Assembly (NCBI RefSeq): GCF_001644605.1
Contig: NZ_CP011388.1
Span: 3,190,501-3,254,500, forward strand
Reading direction: 5' to 3'
Source: Paenibacillus swuensis
GTDB lineage: Bacteria > Bacillota > Bacilli > Paenibacillales > DY6
Length of the DNA: 64,000 bases
The notes beneath the pieces were generated by a model. It was not told the origin of the DNA. It worked only from the letters and a program-made list of their open reading frames with translations, and made no database searches. This document shows, one piece after another, positions 47,597-56,620 of the stretch (the first letter of the stretch is position 1; each line of letters opens with the position of its first letter). The translations under genes were made by a program, and so were the position numbers.

Positions 47597-47676
47597 GAAA
47601 ATAATTTTCTAAAAATAAAATTTTAGTAAAATTATTTTAGAAATGTATTGATTCCTGAGGAGAAGGCTTATATACT
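47597..47676 (+). promoter_or_regulatory. Promoter of the mannosidase operon with paired 13-bp dyads
   Basis: GAAAATAATTTTC (47597-47609) and TAAAATTATTTTA (47627-47639) are each symmetric 13-bp dyads, 30 bp centre to centre, i.e. on the same DNA face; a third smaller palindrome, TAAAATTTTA, lies between. Directly downstream is a sigma-A promoter, TTGATT (47648-47653), 17 bp, TATACT (47671-47676). RpiR-family regulators often bind A/T-rich dyads of this kind, so the ROK-RpiR protein encoded in the operon is the candidate binder. Dyads upstream of the -35 allow activation as well as repression. Confidence 0.72.
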
Positions 47677-47718
47677 TAAAACAGAAACGCCATCATTCAT
47701 TTTTTAGGGGGATAATCA

Positions 47719-49095
47719 ATGAACAAACGGTTTACGAAGCTGGCGGCGGGTTCGCTTGCGGCGGTATTGGCTATCGGTTTAACGGCATGCGGCAATGGAA
47801 ACAACGAAGGTAAAGGCAACAATAATGCGTCGAACAGCGGCTCGACGAATGAACCATCCGCGAACTCGCAAGCGGAGAAAGACGCGCTGAACGGCAAGGT
47901 CACTTTGTGGACAGCTTCCTTGGCCGGGGAACCATTCGATACATATTTCAAGAATGTTGAAAGCGAATTCGAGAAGATGCATCCTGAGGTGGACGTCGTG
48001 ATTGAAGATGTGCCGCAGAACGAGATGGAGCAGAAAGTGTTGATCTCGCTGACCGGAACCAACGTGCCCGATGTGGTGAATTTGAACCCTCATTACATGT
48101 CCAACATTGCTGCGCAAGGCGGCTTGCTCGATCTGACGAACGAAATCAGTGAAGAAGCGAAAACTTCCTTCGTGGAAGGTCCATACCAATCCGGCATGTA
48201 CGACGGAAAATTGTATGCGCTACCATGGTACTTGACGACTACCGTTTCCTGGTATAACGGTGATCATTTCACCAAAGCCGGCGTAACAGAAATCCCTACG
48301 AATATAACCGGCATTTACGAAACGGCGAAGAAAGTGTCACAAGCGACGGGTAAGCCTTCGTATTATCCGGTCGTTAACGACGGCAACACGATCATGGAGA
48401 AGATGGTGACCCTGGCGAAGGGCGAGCCAATCGTGAAGGACGGCAAAGTGACGTTCGAAGCCAACGCGGACATTCTGGAGTTCTTCAAGGTGACACAGCA
48501 GATGTATAAGGAAGGATTCATTCCGCAGGAAGCGGCTGAAGGTTCGATCAAGAGCGGGCAGCAGTTGTACATGTCCGGCAACCTGTCATTCCTTGAAGGC
48601 GGCGTGACGTTCCTCGGACCTGTTGAATCGGGAGCCCCGGAAGTGTTCAAGACTTCCAAGGCGGGTCAACCGCTAACGGCGGCGGACGCTCCGGTTAACG
48701 TAGCGGTGATGAACTTCGCAATTCCTAGCAAAACACAGAACAAAGAAGCCGCGGTCGCACTGGCGGAGTTCGTCTCCAACGCCAAGAATCAATTGGAATT
48801 CGCAAAAACGGCCGGCACGGTGCTGCCATCCACGACCGAATCGCTGAAGGATGACTACTTCAAAAACCCAGGCGATTCCCCGAAAGCTCTTGGAATGCTG
48901 GAAGCGTCCAAATCGCTTCTGCGGGCGAAGGTGCTGATTCCGCCAACGGAGAACAGCGCGGATCTGCGCGCCGCTACGAAAAATATTTTCGTCGAGAACT
49001 TACAAGGGAAGACAACGCCTGAAGAAGCGCTGAAAAAACTGGCTTCCGAGTGGAACAAAGCTTTTGAAAAAACAGGTGAGAAGGTAACATTCTAA
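47719..49095 (+). CDS. Sugar ABC transporter substrate-binding lipoprotein
   Basis: 458 residues. Signal peptide with lipobox LTAC (cysteine at about residue 24), an Asn/Ser-rich linker, then an extracellular solute-binding family 1 fold (VTLWTASLAGEPFD, VPDVVNLNPHYMSNIAAQG, YALPWYLTTTVSWYN, ALAEFVSNAKNQLEFA). Anchored outside the membrane, it delivers an oligosaccharide to the two permeases downstream. Context suggests a mannose- or ManNAc-containing ligand. A long hairpin follows its stop, so it may be made in excess over the permeases. Confidence 0.92.
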   Translation: MNKRFTKLAAGSLAAVLAIGLTACGNGNNEGKGNNNASNSGSTNEPSANSQAEKDALNGKVTLWTASLAGEPFDTYFKNVESEFEKMHPEVDVVIEDVPQNEMEQKVLISLTGTNVPDVVNLNPHYMSNIAAQGGLLDLTNEISEEAKTSFVEGPYQSGMYDGKLYALPWYLTTTVSWYNGDHFTKAGVTEIPTNITGIYETAKKVSQATGKPSYYPVVNDGNTIMEKMVTLAKGEPIVKDGKVTFEANADILEFFKVTQQMYKEGFIPQEAAEGSIKSGQQLYMSGNLSFLEGGVTFLGPVESGAPEVFKTSKAGQPLTAADAPVNVAVMNFAIPSKTQNKEAAVALAEFVSNAKNQLEFAKTAGTVLPSTTESLKDDYFKNPGDSPKALGMLEASKSLLRAKVLIPPTENSADLRAATKNIFVENLQGKTTPEEALKKLASEWNKAFEKTGEKVTF

Positions 49096-49104
49096 GGAAT
49101 GAAT

Positions 49105-49149
49105 AGAGACTAGCCTTTGTTGCCGAAACAGCACAAAGGGCTAGTCTCT
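49105..49149 (+). other. Intercistronic stem-loop after the binding-protein gene
   Basis: AGAGACTAGCCTTTGT (49105-49120) pairs with ACAAAGGGCTAGTCTCT (49133-49149) with one bulged base; there is no T-run. It probably stabilises the upstream mRNA end or dampens expression of the permeases rather than terminating fully. Confidence 0.75.
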
Positions 49150-49170
49150 GCCATTATAGGAGGTTTTTCC

Positions 49171-50103
49171 ATGAACAAGAAGCCAGCCGCCGCCGTAGGC
49201 CGAGCCCTCGGCGCTCAGAAGCGGAAGTGGAGCATGAAGCAAGCGACGCCTTGGCTGTTCCTGCTTCCATCCATCGTCATATTAAGCCTGTTCCTCATCT
49301 TTCCGATTCTCAAAGCGTTTGAATGGAGCTTCTTGGACTATAAAATCATTGCGAATGAAGGGGAGTTCGTCGGCTTCGCGAATTTTAAAGAGATATTCCA
49401 GGATTCATCGTTCTGGGCGGCGCTTACGCATACCATTGTCTTTCTCCTTCTGGTGCTGCCTCTGAATATCTTTTTACCAATGATTTTAGCAGTCCTAGTG
49501 AACCAGAAGCTGCGGGGAGAGTCGGCGTTCCGGGTGCTGTACTATTTACCGGTCGTGACGCCGATGGTTGTAGCCGCCCTAATGTGGAAAATGCTCTACT
49601 CCCAGAACGGTGCCGTGTCTCAGCTCCTGGTGTTTCTGGGGGTGTATGAAGCGCCGACGAACTTGCTTGTCCAATCGTCGACCGCCTTGGCCGCCGTAGC
49701 CGCTATTACGGTTTGGAAAGGACTAGGGTATTATATGGTCATTTATCTCGCCAGTCTTCAATCCATACCCGGCGACATCTATGAATCGGCCAGCATCGAC
49801 GGGGCCAGCGCGTTACAGAAATTCCGGATCATAACGGTGCCGATGCTAGTGCCTTCCATTACACTGGTTTCGGTCATGACCATCATCGCCGGCATGAAAG
49901 TGTTTGAGGAAATTGCGTTGACGACAGGCGGAGGCCCGTCCGGCGCGACGACGACGTTGGTCATGTACATCTATGATCACTTTAGGAATATCGATGTCAG
50001 CATTGCTTCCGCTGCGGGACTTGTCCTGCTATTGCTCTCGGTTGCGGCATCGCTGCTGCAGATGAAACTGACGAGCAAGCGCGAAGACGACTTGAGAATG
50101 TAA
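49171..50103 (+). CDS. Sugar ABC transporter permease (MalF/UgpA type)
   Basis: 310 residues, six predicted spans beginning at TPWLFLLPSIVILSLFLIFP. The EAA loop reads YESASIDGASALQKFRIITVPML, the contact site for the ATPase. ATG 49171 follows TAGGAGGT; an upstream in-frame ATG lies in the hairpin region and has no SD. Partner of the next permease; no ATPase gene is present in the operon, so a shared MsmX-type ATPase is likely. Confidence 0.92.
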   Translation: MNKKPAAAVGRALGAQKRKWSMKQATPWLFLLPSIVILSLFLIFPILKAFEWSFLDYKIIANEGEFVGFANFKEIFQDSSFWAALTHTIVFLLLVLPLNIFLPMILAVLVNQKLRGESAFRVLYYLPVVTPMVVAALMWKMLYSQNGAVSQLLVFLGVYEAPTNLLVQSSTALAAVAAITVWKGLGYYMVIYLASLQSIPGDIYESASIDGASALQKFRIITVPMLVPSITLVSVMTIIAGMKVFEEIALTTGGGPSGATTTLVMYIYDHFRNIDVSIASAAGLVLLLLSVAASLLQMKLTSKREDDLRM

Positions 50104-50118
50104 GGAGGACGTGCACGT

Positions 50119-50943
50119 ATGAAGACAACCAGATTAAAACAACAGCTGATGCTATATGCTTTGCTTATCTTTATCACGTTCATTACCGTCGGTCCGTTTC
50201 TGTCGACGCTCTTTATCGCCCTGAAGTCGCCGGGCGAAGGTATTTACGATTCCACCTTACCGCGGCATCCCACGCTGGCGAATTTCGTCGAAGCGTTCGA
50301 TAAAGCGAATTTCTCGAGATATTTCTTGAACACGACGATCGTCACATGCCTCGCGATACCGCTGAACCTGCTGCTGTCCAATCTGGCCGCTTACCCGCTG
50401 GCGCGAATGGATTTTCGGGGACGGAGCATTGTGCTGGCGATCATCATCTCCACGATGATGGTGCCCTTTCAGCTTTATATGGCCCCGTTGTATCAATTGG
50501 CGGACGCGCTCGGCCTGCGCAATACACATATCGGACTTCTCTTGTTGCAAGTGTCCACCGCCTTCGGCATCTATTTAATGCGACAAGCCTACTTGCGGGT
50601 GCCGAAGGAACTGGAGGAATCGGCTTATTTGGACGGCGCCAACCGTTTCCAGGTGTGGTATATGGTTGCGCTGCCGCTAGTGAAGCCGACGCTGGTTACA
50701 TTGGCAATCTTCACATTCATGGGCACATGGGGCGATTATCTGTGGCCGCTGCTCAACACGACCGACAGCGAACGGTACACCCTGTCCATCGGACTCGCGC
50801 AATTATCGCAGAATTTCGACGGAGCCAACCTGAAATTAATCAGCGCCGCTTCCATTCTCACCACCATACCTACATTACTCATCTTCATCTGGCTGCAAAA
50901 ATATTTCATCTCGGGCGCGACGGACGGCGCTGTGAAAGGTTAA
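50119..50943 (+). CDS. Sugar ABC transporter permease (MalG/UgpE type)
   Basis: 274 residues with six spans; EAA loop LEESAYLDGANRFQVWYMVALP, C-terminus FISGATDGAVKG as in MalG-type subunits. SD AGGAGG eight or nine bases before the ATG. Forms the inner-membrane heterodimer with the preceding permease. The catabolic genes follow with only 24 nt separation. Confidence 0.92.
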   Translation: MKTTRLKQQLMLYALLIFITFITVGPFLSTLFIALKSPGEGIYDSTLPRHPTLANFVEAFDKANFSRYFLNTTIVTCLAIPLNLLLSNLAAYPLARMDFRGRSIVLAIIISTMMVPFQLYMAPLYQLADALGLRNTHIGLLLLQVSTAFGIYLMRQAYLRVPKELEESAYLDGANRFQVWYMVALPLVKPTLVTLAIFTFMGTWGDYLWPLLNTTDSERYTLSIGLAQLSQNFDGANLKLISAASILTTIPTLLIFIWLQKYFISGATDGAVKG

Positions 50944-50967
50944 AACAACTTTGGAAGAATGGGGGCG

Positions 50968-52335
50968 ATGGGCTTGCGGACGATACGATATAACGAACGA
51001 GACATTCCTGTAATATCCGACAAGGTGGAGTGTATTGTTGTCGGGGGAGGAACGGGCGGCGCGGCAGCGGCGATCTCGGCGCTGGAGCAAGGCTTGAAGA
51101 CGCTGGTTGTGGAAAAGACGATCTCTTTGGGGGGAACCCAGACGAATTCGCTCGTGTCGCCGATGATGCCGACCCATGTGGAGTTACGGAGCGTCAACCG
51201 AATCATTACGGAACGGTTGAATCAGGAAGGCATTGTAACAAGCGACGGCACAACGACATGCAGCTGGTTTAATGTGGAGTCCTTAAGCTACGTGCTGGAG
51301 CAGCTCATCACGGAGCGGGGCGGGCAATTGCTCTATGATGCGAATCTAGTCGATTGCATCCGGGAGCAGGGTCGCATTACGCATATCGTCGTCAACACTT
51401 GCGGCGGACTGGCAGCCATTGAGGGCGGCACGTTTGTGGACGCCACAGCGGATGCGGTTTTATCCCGCCTGGCCGGCGTGCCGGTCAACTCAGGGAACGA
51501 GGACGGTCATAACCAACAGATTTCGTTCCGCTTTGAGATGGGCGGAATTAATATACCTTCGTTGCGATCGTTCATGCGTTCGCTCGGCGACCAGTTCTGC
51601 AAAATCGACGATCCGGAATTCTACGAAATCGCCATGGTGCCCGGCAAAGGACATGTGCTGGAGCCTCTTTTCCGCCAAGGGTTGGCGGACGGGGTGCTCA
51701 CGGAAGATGAACTGCGCTACTTCCAGGCGTTCACGCAGCCGGGCAAGCCTTCGGTCATGTCATTCAACTGCCCGCATGTACCGGGGATCGCCCAGACGAC
51801 GGATCCGATTATGCGGTCGCAGGCGGTGACCAAAGGACGGAGCATGATTCGCAGATTAGTGCGGTTCCTGCCTCGATACATTCCAGGATTTGAGCGGAGT
51901 TACCTCTTGAAGGAAGCGACGCAGCTCGGCATTCGCGAATCTTACCGCATTGTTGGCAAGTATGTCCTGAATGAAGAGGACTATATTCGTCGCGCCCGGT
52001 TCGCGGACGGGATCGCGCGCGGAGATTGGTATATCGATGTGCACAGTGTGTTGAAGGAAATGGTCGAGAAGCCTCGGTACGCTTGCGGCGAGTATTATGA
52101 AATTCCGTATCGATCTCTGATTACCCGGGAGATCAGCAATCTGATTGCCGTGGGAAGACATATCTCGAGCACATTTCTGATGCAGGCCTCCTTGCGCATT
52201 CAGCCGACGGTACGGGATATCGGTGAGGCGGCAGGAGTAGCTTGCGCTTATTCGGTCCGTCATGGGATTGAATTGAACGAGATTGACGGCACTGAAATTA
52301 AAAAGCTGCTGGGGATGGTGGAAGAAACGGCATGA
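50968..52335 (+). CDS. FAD-dependent oxidoreductase (FAD_oxidored family)
   Basis: 455 residues. N-terminal FAD site VECIVVGGGTGGAAAAISAL and VVEKTISLGGTQTNS; the GGTFVDATADAVL motif and the C-terminal NLIAVGRHIS...QPTVRDIGEAAGVA close the FAD pocket, as in the pfam12831 family. It is soluble. Substrate unknown; within this operon it might oxidise a sugar hydroxyl or a glycan end before or after mannosidase action. Start uncertain: ATG 50968 (GGAAGA ten bases upstream) is preferred to ATG 50959. Its stop overlaps the mannosidase start (ATGA). Confidence 0.83.
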   Translation: MGLRTIRYNERDIPVISDKVECIVVGGGTGGAAAAISALEQGLKTLVVEKTISLGGTQTNSLVSPMMPTHVELRSVNRIITERLNQEGIVTSDGTTTCSWFNVESLSYVLEQLITERGGQLLYDANLVDCIREQGRITHIVVNTCGGLAAIEGGTFVDATADAVLSRLAGVPVNSGNEDGHNQQISFRFEMGGINIPSLRSFMRSLGDQFCKIDDPEFYEIAMVPGKGHVLEPLFRQGLADGVLTEDELRYFQAFTQPGKPSVMSFNCPHVPGIAQTTDPIMRSQAVTKGRSMIRRLVRFLPRYIPGFERSYLLKEATQLGIRESYRIVGKYVLNEEDYIRRARFADGIARGDWYIDVHSVLKEMVEKPRYACGEYYEIPYRSLITREISNLIAVGRHISSTFLMQASLRIQPTVRDIGEAAGVACAYSVRHGIELNEIDGTEIKKLLGMVEETA

Positions 52336-54935
52336 TTGCACTGAAGGATTTGAAGAAATTAAAGGAACTGCATATTCTGAACCACACCCATTGGGATCGC
52401 GAATGGTATGAGACATTTGAGGAATTCCGTTACAAGCTTCGCAACGGATTGCGTTACGTTCGAGATCTGCTGGAGTCGGGCGAACTTGATTGCTTCTACC
52501 TCGACGGACAGACGATTGTGCTGGAGGATTATAGAGTGATTGTCAGCGAAGAAGAATACGAGCGATTCGTGTCCCTGATTCGTCAAGGGAAAGTCGAAGT
52601 CGGGCCGTGGTACTTGCTGGCGGACGAATTTCTCGTATCGGGCGAATCCATGCTGAAGAACCTGGAAATCGGCATGGGAATGGCTCGTGAGCTTGGCTCC
52701 ACGGATCCGATCGGTTATTTGCCCGACACGTTCGGGCACATCAGCCAGCTGCCGCAGCTGCTTCGCGGCCACGGCATCCATACGGCGCTCATCTTCCGGG
52801 GCGCGGTGTCCGACAGGTTCGAGAACGTGTGGGAGGGACCGGATGGCAGCCGGGTCTTCGCCTTCGTACCCCCGCTGTTTGAAGGATACTACCAGCCGTT
52901 CCTGAAACACGATACGTTCGTCAATGAGACGAGCGTATACTTAACCGGCAACGCGCCGTATCTAACCTATGGCAAGGCGCTGTTGATGAACGGAGCGGAC
53001 CACACGTTCACCGCGCCCGACCTGAAGGCGCGAATCGCTCGATTGAAAGAGGAGTGGCCCGACTTGACCGTCACCCAAACAAGAATGTCGGATTATGTCG
53101 ACTCATTCCGGGGGCAGGAACCGGAAGCCCTGCTCCTCGGAGAACAACGGGACCCCAGCAAAATCTTTATTTTGCCAGGGGTGTATTCGACGCGGACGTA
53201 CTTGAAGGTTCAGAATCAACGTTGCGAGGATTTGGCGGTCGGGGTCATGGAGCCCTTGAACGTATGGACACGCGGCTCAACGGATGCCGCCGCATTCTTC
53301 ACTTACGTGTGGAAGCTGATCCTGCAGAACCATCCTCATGACAGCATATGCGGCTGCAGCATAGACGAAGTGCACCGCGAGATGGAAACCAGGACGCAGA
53401 AAGCATTGAGCGCGATTCATCAATATGCTTCCGACACACTGCATTCGTTATACCCTTTTGAATACATAGACAGTTCGGTTGAGAACGGGTTTCTGTATCT
53501 TGTAAACAACCGCCCTCACGCCGGTTACTATCCGGTGAAGGCTTCAATTCGGATTCCAGCGGAGCAGGATACGGGGGCCATTCGTCTGTGGTGCGGAAAG
53601 GAAGATGTGCCATTCGATGTGATCCAGCGCAGTGAAGGCGAACAGTTCTTCAGACATATTCTGAGTGAGCCGCATTACGCCAATCATGTAACGTATGATG
53701 TCGTGTTTACGATGCCGTTCGACGGCGTTGAGACGAAAGCGGTTCGGATTGAGCGTGTTCAGAGCAACACTCGGGTTGTCGGCCCTGGAGATGAGGTCCA
53801 TACCGTTCGAATCGAGAACGATTACTATACGGTGGAGCTTTGCGGTCATGGGTTGTCCGTGACGGATCGGGAGTCTGATACCGTGTATGCCAATCAGCAC
53901 TTGCTCACCTCGTCGCTGGATGGCGGCGATACGTACAACTACTCGCCGCCCGTGCAAGACCGGGTGTCGGAGGCCGTCGTGACCGGCGTAAGCGACGTGA
54001 AGCACGGATCAACATTCCAGTCCTTCACCGTACATTATGCGATGACGTTGCCCGCCTCGTTGAACGATGCAAGAACAGGCCCTGGCGAAGCGACGACCGT
54101 CAATACGTTCTCGACCACCGTTACACTTTATCGGAATGATCCTGTCCTGCGCTTCCATACCCAAGTCCGTAATACAGCCAAGGATCAGAAGTTGCGCGTT
54201 GGATTTCCGGTTTCTTTGGCGGATGTCAGCTGGTCGGACTCTCCATTCGATTGGATTGAACGGAAGACGCTTCGCGACAAGGTGTGGGATATGCCGAAAA
54301 ATCAGGAGGCCGTCATGAATCAATATCCCACATCTTCCTCCGTCGCGGCGGGCGGGCATCAGCTGATTCATCGCGGACTGCAGGAATATGAGGTAGATCG
54401 GTTCCGGGACGAGGACACTGTCTTCCTGACGCTGATTCGGAGCGTAGGTTGGCTGTCCCGCAGAGATCTGCGCACGCGCGGGAACGGAGCGGGACCAGGG
54501 ATGGAAACTCCGGAGGCGCAATGCATCGGTGATTATGCCTTCGATTACGGGGTCGTGTTCGGCGCCCATCGCCATAGTTTGAATCATACGTCGCGGCTTC
54601 GTCAGGATGTATGGGTTCAGCAATCATATAAACAGGCGGGCGTGGGGAAGCTGTTCGCCTTGTCATCGCCGAGTATCGCATTCTCATCGTTTATGTTGAA
54701 GGCCGAAGACACCTTCGACATTCGCATGTTCAATCCGGCTTTGGAACCACAATCAACGGAGGTCGTCTTTGGATTCACGCCGGAGAAGATTCAACAGGTC
54801 GATTTTACCGGCAAAATCATCGCTGATCTCACGGCGGGCCCGATTCTGATCTTAACGTTGGAGCCCAAACAGATAATGACGATTCGTATAACGGGCAAGG
54901 GATGGCTAGAGCATAATGAAGGGGAATGGCAATGA
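52332..54935 (+). CDS. Alpha-mannosidase, glycoside hydrolase family 38
   Basis: 867-residue cytoplasmic Zn-dependent retaining alpha-mannosidase. Zinc site residues in NHTHWDREW (H20 and D22), the predicted nucleophile D132 in YLPDTFGHISQLP, further active-site residues in LMNGADH, the helical middle domain (NHPHDSICGCSIDEVHREM) and the C-terminal beta domains are all present. No signal peptide, so it acts on imported oligosaccharides. ATGA overlaps with the oxidoreductase before it and with the ROK-RpiR gene after it indicate translational coupling. Linkage specificity cannot be predicted. Confidence 0.92.
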   Translation: MIALKDLKKLKELHILNHTHWDREWYETFEEFRYKLRNGLRYVRDLLESGELDCFYLDGQTIVLEDYRVIVSEEEYERFVSLIRQGKVEVGPWYLLADEFLVSGESMLKNLEIGMGMARELGSTDPIGYLPDTFGHISQLPQLLRGHGIHTALIFRGAVSDRFENVWEGPDGSRVFAFVPPLFEGYYQPFLKHDTFVNETSVYLTGNAPYLTYGKALLMNGADHTFTAPDLKARIARLKEEWPDLTVTQTRMSDYVDSFRGQEPEALLLGEQRDPSKIFILPGVYSTRTYLKVQNQRCEDLAVGVMEPLNVWTRGSTDAAAFFTYVWKLILQNHPHDSICGCSIDEVHREMETRTQKALSAIHQYASDTLHSLYPFEYIDSSVENGFLYLVNNRPHAGYYPVKASIRIPAEQDTGAIRLWCGKEDVPFDVIQRSEGEQFFRHILSEPHYANHVTYDVVFTMPFDGVETKAVRIERVQSNTRVVGPGDEVHTVRIENDYYTVELCGHGLSVTDRESDTVYANQHLLTSSLDGGDTYNYSPPVQDRVSEAVVTGVSDVKHGSTFQSFTVHYAMTLPASLNDARTGPGEATTVNTFSTTVTLYRNDPVLRFHTQVRNTAKDQKLRVGFPVSLADVSWSDSPFDWIERKTLRDKVWDMPKNQEAVMNQYPTSSSVAAGGHQLIHRGLQEYEVDRFRDEDTVFLTLIRSVGWLSRRDLRTRGNGAGPGMETPEAQCIGDYAFDYGVVFGAHRHSLNHTSRLRQDVWVQQSYKQAGVGKLFALSSPSIAFSSFMLKAEDTFDIRMFNPALEPQSTEVVFGFTPEKIQQVDFTGKIIADLTAGPILILTLEPKQIMTIRITGKGWLEHNEGEWQ

Positions 54936-56620
54936 GGAGATTTTTGACATTTGATATTGGAGGCACGTGGATTAAGTACGGTGTTCTGAACGAAGACGGC
55001 ACAATCGTCGAGAAGCATGAAGTGTTGTCGGAAGCCCAGCTTGGCGGGGCCGCGCTCATGGAGAAGGTGAAGTCATGCGGGGGCAAGCTGCTTAAAGAAT
55101 ACCAGGTCAGCGGCGTGTGCATCAGCTCCGCCGGACAAGTCGATTCCAAGGAAGGAACAATCCTGTACGCTTCCGACCTGATTCCGGAATATACCGGGAC
55201 GCCTGTTAAGCAGCTGCTGGAAGCTCATTTCCAACTGCCTGTTGAGGTGGAGAATGACGTGAACTGCGCGGGGTACGCTGAATCGTGGATTGGAACCGGT
55301 AAGGACGCGAAGAGCTTATTCTGCTTGACGATCGGGACCGGCATCGGCGGCAGCTATATCCTTGACAACAAATTGCATACCGGTCACAGCTTCAGCGGCG
55401 GAGAAATCGGCTATATCCCGATCGAGGGAAGTCGTTTCGAGGAGCTTGCTTCGACACGAATTCTCGTCAGGAACGTAACCGAGCGCAAGGGCATGACGGG
55501 AGCGGAGCTGGACGGCAAGGCGATCTTCGAGCTGGCGCAGGCGGGGGATGAAGTGTGCGTCGAGGAAATCCAGCGTATGGTGTATTACATGTCGAAGGGC
55601 ATCGCCACCATTGCTTATATGATGAACCCGGAATTGATCATCATCGGCGGAGGCATCACCGCGCAGTCGGACTACCTGTATCCGCTCATCAGAGAACAGC
55701 TGAAGCAGGATCTGATCGCCGCCATTTTGAACAAAACGGATATACGTATCGCCAAAACGCTGAATAACGCGGGTATGATCGGCGCGCTTCGCCACTTCCT
55801 GCTGCAGGAATCTTTACAACCGCTGAAAAGCGTAACAACGATGATTGAGTCTCAAATGAACAGACTGACGAAGCGTGAACAGGATATCGCCAAATACATT
55901 ATGCAGAACATGGAATCGGTTCCGAATTACACAATTTCAGAATTAGCCCGACAAATCAATGTCTCGGAAGCAACGATTACACGGTTCTGTCAGAAGCTCG
56001 AATTCGGTTCGTATCATCGGCTGCGTATGTTCGCGAAGGAAGCGTTCGTAAGCACCCGGCTTTACGAACCTTCGGAAACCGGGAGTCTGGAGGAAGTGAA
56101 AGAAGCGTATCTGAACGTGCTCAAGAAGATGGACACGCTTTACAACAAGCACGATATAGTCATGTTCAAGCGCTGGCTGAAAGACGCCTCTCAAGTGTTT
56201 CTATACGGAGGCGGCGAACTTTCGCTCATGACGCAGCAGTTAAAGTTGAAGCTGATCCAGCTCGGCATCCGGGCGGACGCTTTCTCGTCGGATTATGAGA
56301 TGGAGTCGTCCACTTCGCTGATGAACGAAGGCACACTGGTCGTCGGCATTTGCACAACCGGGTATACGTCGGGTGTAGTTGCGATGCTTGAACGGGCAAA
56401 GGCGTCAGGAGCCAGGACCGTCGCCATTACGAGCCAGCAGGATGCGCCGCTGACGAAGCTGTCCGACCTCTGTCTGTTGATTCCGTCAGTGGAAGGTTAT
56501 AAAGACGTTAGTTCGCTCGGCGCCATCTCAGCCTATGGTTTGCTGGATGTAGTGCTGAAGGAGCTTCAGGGCGCAGACCTCGCCTCAATTCATGAAACGA
56601 GGGTAGGTGCGGCGACATGA
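54932..56620 (+). CDS. ROK sugar kinase fused to an RpiR-type transcription regulator
   Basis: 562 residues in one chain. Residues 1-295 are a ROK kinase: phosphate loop DIGGTWIK (8-15), catalytic D109 in VENDVN, TIGTGIGG (133-140). It lacks the cysteine zinc motif of most ROK proteins and has GEIGYIP where many have a histidine, as in the BglK-like branch. Residues about 300-375 are an RpiR HTH (YTISELARQINVSEATITRF) and about 405-545 a SIS sugar-phosphate domain (GGGELS, CTTGYTSG). ATG 54932 (AAGGGGA six bases upstream, ATGA overlap) is the start. It would phosphorylate the released sugar and sense the product while controlling the operon. Confidence 0.88.
   Translation: MRRFLTFDIGGTWIKYGVLNEDGTIVEKHEVLSEAQLGGAALMEKVKSCGGKLLKEYQVSGVCISSAGQVDSKEGTILYASDLIPEYTGTPVKQLLEAHFQLPVEVENDVNCAGYAESWIGTGKDAKSLFCLTIGTGIGGSYILDNKLHTGHSFSGGEIGYIPIEGSRFEELASTRILVRNVTERKGMTGAELDGKAIFELAQAGDEVCVEEIQRMVYYMSKGIATIAYMMNPELIIIGGGITAQSDYLYPLIREQLKQDLIAAILNKTDIRIAKTLNNAGMIGALRHFLLQESLQPLKSVTTMIESQMNRLTKREQDIAKYIMQNMESVPNYTISELARQINVSEATITRFCQKLEFGSYHRLRMFAKEAFVSTRLYEPSETGSLEEVKEAYLNVLKKMDTLYNKHDIVMFKRWLKDASQVFLYGGGELSLMTQQLKLKLIQLGIRADAFSSDYEMESSTSLMNEGTLVVGICTTGYTSGVVAMLERAKASGARTVAITSQQDAPLTKLSDLCLLIPSVEGYKDVSSLGAISAYGLLDVVLKELQGADLASIHETRVGAAT

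Noticed and set aside
50346-50993. 215-codon forward open frame within the second sugar permease gene
   Set aside because: Out-of-frame shadow of the permease, whose EAA loop and C-terminus are clear.
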